Origin: Pseudomonadota bacterium
GTDB taxonomy: Bacteria; Pseudomonadota; Gammaproteobacteria; Pseudomonadales; Halieaceae
Reading direction: 5' to 3'
NCBI GenBank assembly: GCA_030591305.1
Contig: JAUVBI010000030.1
Span: 1 to 18,817, forward strand
DNA: 18,817 nt
A program made the translations under genes and the position numbers. This document shows, in pieces, positions 16,530 through 18,817 of the stretch; the first letter of the stretch is position 1, and every line of letters starts with the position of its first letter. The notes below the pieces were generated by a model. That model did no database searches. It saw only the letters and a list, made by a program, of their open reading frames with translations, and was not told the DNA's origin.

Positions 16530-17672
16530 CTATTCGACAACAGGCAGTACGCGCATGCCATTGACCACCGCCTGCAGGGGAGAAATTGATACCAGTTCGC
16601 CATCTGTCAGGCCGTCATCAATCAACACATCCTCATGTTCCAGACGCAGGATGCTAACTTGACGGAAATGCAGGCGATTGTTCTGATCCACAACCAGTAC
16701 CTGATTATTGTCGCGCATGGCGGATCGGGGCAGTCGTATCACTTTATCAACTTTGCGCCCGCGAATTTCAGCTTGTACAAACAGTCCCACTGGAATCGGC
16801 CAGCTCTGTTCATCACGCATGGATGGGAGGCGAACAACACCATAGATCATCCGGGAGCGCTGATCTATCTCAGCTTCGGCTCGTACCAGCGAGCCCTCCC
16901 AGATGAGGCGGGTGTCGCCCATGTCGGCAGTAAGGGTAACCGGTGGCTGAATTTCGAGGGGAATTTGGCCGCGCGTGGAAATAGGCAGGCCAAAGTATGT
17001 GAGTTGGCTGGCGGCGATGGGTAGGCGCACTTCAACATAGTCGGTAGCATAGATGACGCCGACACTGCTCCCCCGGCTGACGAATTGCCCTAGGTCAACA
17101 TGCTCATTTCGAACAAGTCCATCGAAGGGGGCTTTTAACTCAGTTCGGGCCAGGTCGCGCCGGGCCTGGTCAAGATTAGCCCGACCTTCCTGCAGGTTGG
17201 CTGCGGCAACCCGTGCATTACGTTCGGCCTCATCGAGCTGGGACTGGCTGGCCAGCTGCTTTTCAAATAACTTTTTGAGCCGGCTTAGCTCATCCGATGC
17301 GTAAGCTTGTTCCACTTCAGAGCGTTGCACTACCGCCTTGTTTCTGAGCAGGCTGGATTCATAGTCCGATTGGTCAATGCGCAGCAGAACATCGCCTTCC
17401 TTAAAGGAGCCCCCACCCACCAGAGAGGGAGATATCCAGATGACCCGGCCCGATACTTCGGGAATCAACGCGCTTTCACTGCGTGGTTGAACAGTGCCCT
17501 GGGATTTGATGGTGAGATATTCGGATTTTGACGCCACCTGCACCACCCGTATGGTGGTAATCAGTGGTTTATAAACTTCACTTTCAAGCACCGGCTTATT
17601 GGACGCCAGCAGACCTGCGAGCCCAAACCCCACAATCAGCACTAATAGGGGGTAGAGGATTTTCTTGTTCAT
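16530..17672 (-). CDS. RND efflux periplasmic adaptor (membrane fusion protein)
   Basis: A 380-residue adaptor that links the RND pump to an outer-membrane channel. An uncleaved N-terminal membrane anchor spans about residues 6-23 ([17 protein letters not shown]); no lipobox cysteine is seen. The first lipoyl half-motif is at about 72-100 ([10 protein letters not shown]...GDVLLRID), a coiled-coil hairpin covers about 103-175, and the second lipoyl half ([20 protein letters not shown]) lies at 179-198; beta-barrel and membrane-proximal domains follow. The start ATG overlaps the ygiQ stop as ATGA (17669-17672) and has its own GGAGGA SD at 17683-17688, inside ygiQ, 10 nt upstream. The pump gene follows 11 nt after the stop. 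Adaptor and pump clearly form one export system; tight coupling to ygiQ suggests shared regulation with that gene. Confidence 0.94.
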   Translation of the reverse strand: MNKKILYPLLVLIVGFGLAGLLASNKPVLESEVYKPLITTIRVVQVASKSEYLTIKSQGTVQPRSESALIPEVSGRVIWISPSLVGGGSFKEGDVLLRIDQSDYESSLLRNKAVVQRSEVEQAYASDELSRLKKLFEKQLASQSQLDEAERNARVAAANLQEGRANLDQARRDLARTELKAPFDGLVRNEHVDLGQFVSRGSSVGVIYATDYVEVRLPIAASQLTYFGLPISTRGQIPLEIQPPVTLTADMGDTRLIWEGSLVRAEAEIDQRSRMIYGVVRLPSMRDEQSWPIPVGLFVQAEIRGRKVDKVIRLPRSAMRDNNQVLVVDQNNRLHFRQVSILRLEHEDVLIDDGLTDGELVSISPLQAVVNGMRVLPVVE

Positions 17673-18817
17673 GTTCTGCTTTTCCTCCGGGGGTTTCGGG
17701 GCAAGCCATTGTGTTGTGTGGCGAAGGTTTTTACAGTGGGGTCAACACGCTGGTGCCGCTTGGGGGGCTGGCGGGGTGGTACCAGGTGTAGCTTTCCATT
17801 GCCGATAAGATCGGCGCGGCCCATTTTCTTGAGCGCCTTGCGCAGAGCGGGCCAGTTGTCGGGGTCGTGGTAGCGCAGGAATGATTTGTGCAGCTGGCGC
17901 TGGGACAAGTCCTTCACCGTGGGCATGGTGTCGCCGTTTCTGCTGATACGTTTAAGTGGGTTTTTGCCGGTGTGGTACATGGCCGTGGCGGTGGCCATGG
18001 GTGAGGGGTAGAATGTCTGTACCTGGTCGGCACGAAATTTATTGCGCTTCAGCCACAGGGCCAGGTTCATCATGTCCCTGTCGCTGGTACCCGGGTGTGC
18101 GGCGATGAAGTAGGGTATGAGATACTGCTCTTTTCCCGCTTCTTTTGAATACTTGTTAAACATTGCCTTGAACTTGTCGTAGCTGCCCATGCCGGGCTTC
18201 ATCATCTTCGACAAGGGGCCCTGCTCGGTATGTTCGGGTGCGATCTTCAAGTAGCCACCCACATGGTGTGTTACCAATTCCCTGACATATTCCGGTGTCT
18301 CGATAGCGAGGTCGTAGCGCAGGCCGGAGGCTATAAGTACTTTTTTAACCCCCACGACTTCCCGCGCCCGCCTGTATAGGCTTATCAACGGTGTTTGGTC
18401 GGTGTTCAAATTTTTACATATGACAGGGTATACGCAGCTGGGACGGCGGCAGCTGGCTTCCACCTGTTTCGAATTACAGGCCACTCTCCACATGTTTGCA
18501 GTGGGGCCTCCCATGTCGGATATAACGCCGGTAAAGGCAGTGGAGGTGTCTCTTATGGCCTCAACTTCCCGGATGATGGAGTCTTCGGAGCGGCTCTGGA
18601 TAATCCGCCCCTCGTGCTCGGTAATCGAGCAGAAAGTGCAACCGCCAAAGCAGCCGCGCATTATATTGATCGAGTGGCGAATCATTTCGTAGGCGGGTAT
18701 GGGGGCCTTGCCATAGCTGCTGTGGGGCAGGCGCGTATAGGGCAATTCAAACACCCAGTCCAGCTCGTCGGTTTCCAGGGGGATAGGCGGCGGGTTCAAC
18801 CAAACCTGGCGGTCGCC
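17669..18817 (-). CDS. ygiQ: YgiQ-family radical SAM protein, 5'-truncated
   Basis: The C-terminal part (382 residues) of a YgiQ-type radical S-adenosylmethionine protein, whose full members are about 700-740 residues. The frame stays open to the window edge, reading [11 protein letters not shown], an internal YgiQ segment, so the TTG at 18799 is not a start. The radical SAM cluster CFGGCTFC (CxxxCxxC) has visible Cys 56, 60 and 63 and binds the 4Fe-4S cluster that cleaves [11 protein letters not shown] follows at once, and later come KIAPEHTE and [17 protein letters not shown], typical of the family, then the DUF3362-type C-terminus with a basic tail. The reaction catalysed by YgiQ is not established. 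Its TGA stop overlaps the ATG of the efflux adaptor by 4 bases, and the adaptor's SD lies within this gene. Any regulatory region is beyond the window. Confidence 0.95.
   Translation of the reverse strand, partial: GDRQVWLNPPPIPLETDELDWVFELPYTRLPHSSYGKAPIPAYEMIRHSINIMRGCFGGCTFCSITEHEGRIIQSRSEDSIIREVEAIRDTSTAFTGVISDMGGPTANMWRVACNSKQVEASCRRPSCVYPVICKNLNTDQTPLISLYRRAREVVGVKKVLIASGLRYDLAIETPEYVRELVTHHVGGYLKIAPEHTEQGPLSKMMKPGMGSYDKFKAMFNKYSKEAGKEQYLIPYFIAAHPGTSDRDMMNLALWLKRNKFRADQVQTFYPSPMATATAMYHTGKNPLKRISRNGDTMPTVKDLSQRQLHKSFLRYHDPDNWPALRKALKKMGRADLIGNGKLHLVPPRQPPKRHQRVDPTVKTFATQHNGLPRNPRRKSRT

Noticed and set aside
16048..16662. 204-codon open frame on the plus strand across the pump/adaptor junction
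   Set aside because: It is antisense to two clear RND genes and its translation resembles no family; it is a shadow frame.
10551..18817. TonB receptor plus RND pump as a combined uptake/efflux device
   Set aside because: They share a strand, but a 103-nt gap without a clear terminator or promoter leaves the link undecided, and no specific partner motif joins them.

Overview
The window reads as ordinary chromosomal DNA of an aerobic or facultative Gram-negative bacterium, most likely a marine-type gammaproteobacterium. The evidence is an HrpB helicase, a YgiQ radical-SAM protein, a steroid/xenobiotic-style TonB-dependent receptor, an RND efflux pump, and moderately high GC with Shine-Dalgarno (SD) sites of the AGGAG type. 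A placement near the Halieaceae/Cellvibrionales group is only an impression from protein style. I see no mobile element, CRISPR array, tRNA, rRNA or phage gene. Coding density is very high: no gene-free stretch exceeds about 105 bases, and the two longest gaps (5199-5302 and 13233-13335) are described as features.

Left part (1-5198). A 5'-truncated nifJ (pyruvate:ferredoxin/flavodoxin oxidoreductase) is followed 2 nt later by a dihydroorotate dehydrogenase-like flavoprotein. That protein has lost the usual DHOD catalytic Cys/Ser motif, and the pair almost certainly forms one transcription unit. Converging on it is a small NnrU-family membrane protein on the minus strand.

Middle part (5303-10531). 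Three plus-strand genes lie close together: a secreted DUF885 putative metallohydrolase, hrpB, and an ECHDC3-like member of the crotonase superfamily in which both classical catalytic glutamates are replaced. The gaps are 39 and 30 nt. hrpB has no SD of its own; a good SD instead sits in front of an 11-codon ORF that overlaps the hrpB start.

Right part (10551-18817), all minus strand. In transcription order: ygiQ (truncated by the window edge), an RND periplasmic adaptor whose ATG overlaps the ygiQ stop by 4 bases, an RND inner-membrane pump 11 nt further on, and, after a 103-nt gap, a TonB-dependent outer-membrane receptor. The first three look like one translationally coupled operon. No TolC-type outer-membrane channel is present, so the pump would need one encoded elsewhere.

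Nothing here is a convincing new defence, mobile or biosynthetic system. The most interesting leads are the redox pair nifJ plus the atypical DHOD-like protein, the coupling of ygiQ to an efflux pump, and the non-canonical active sites in the crotonase-like protein and in the pump's proton relay.
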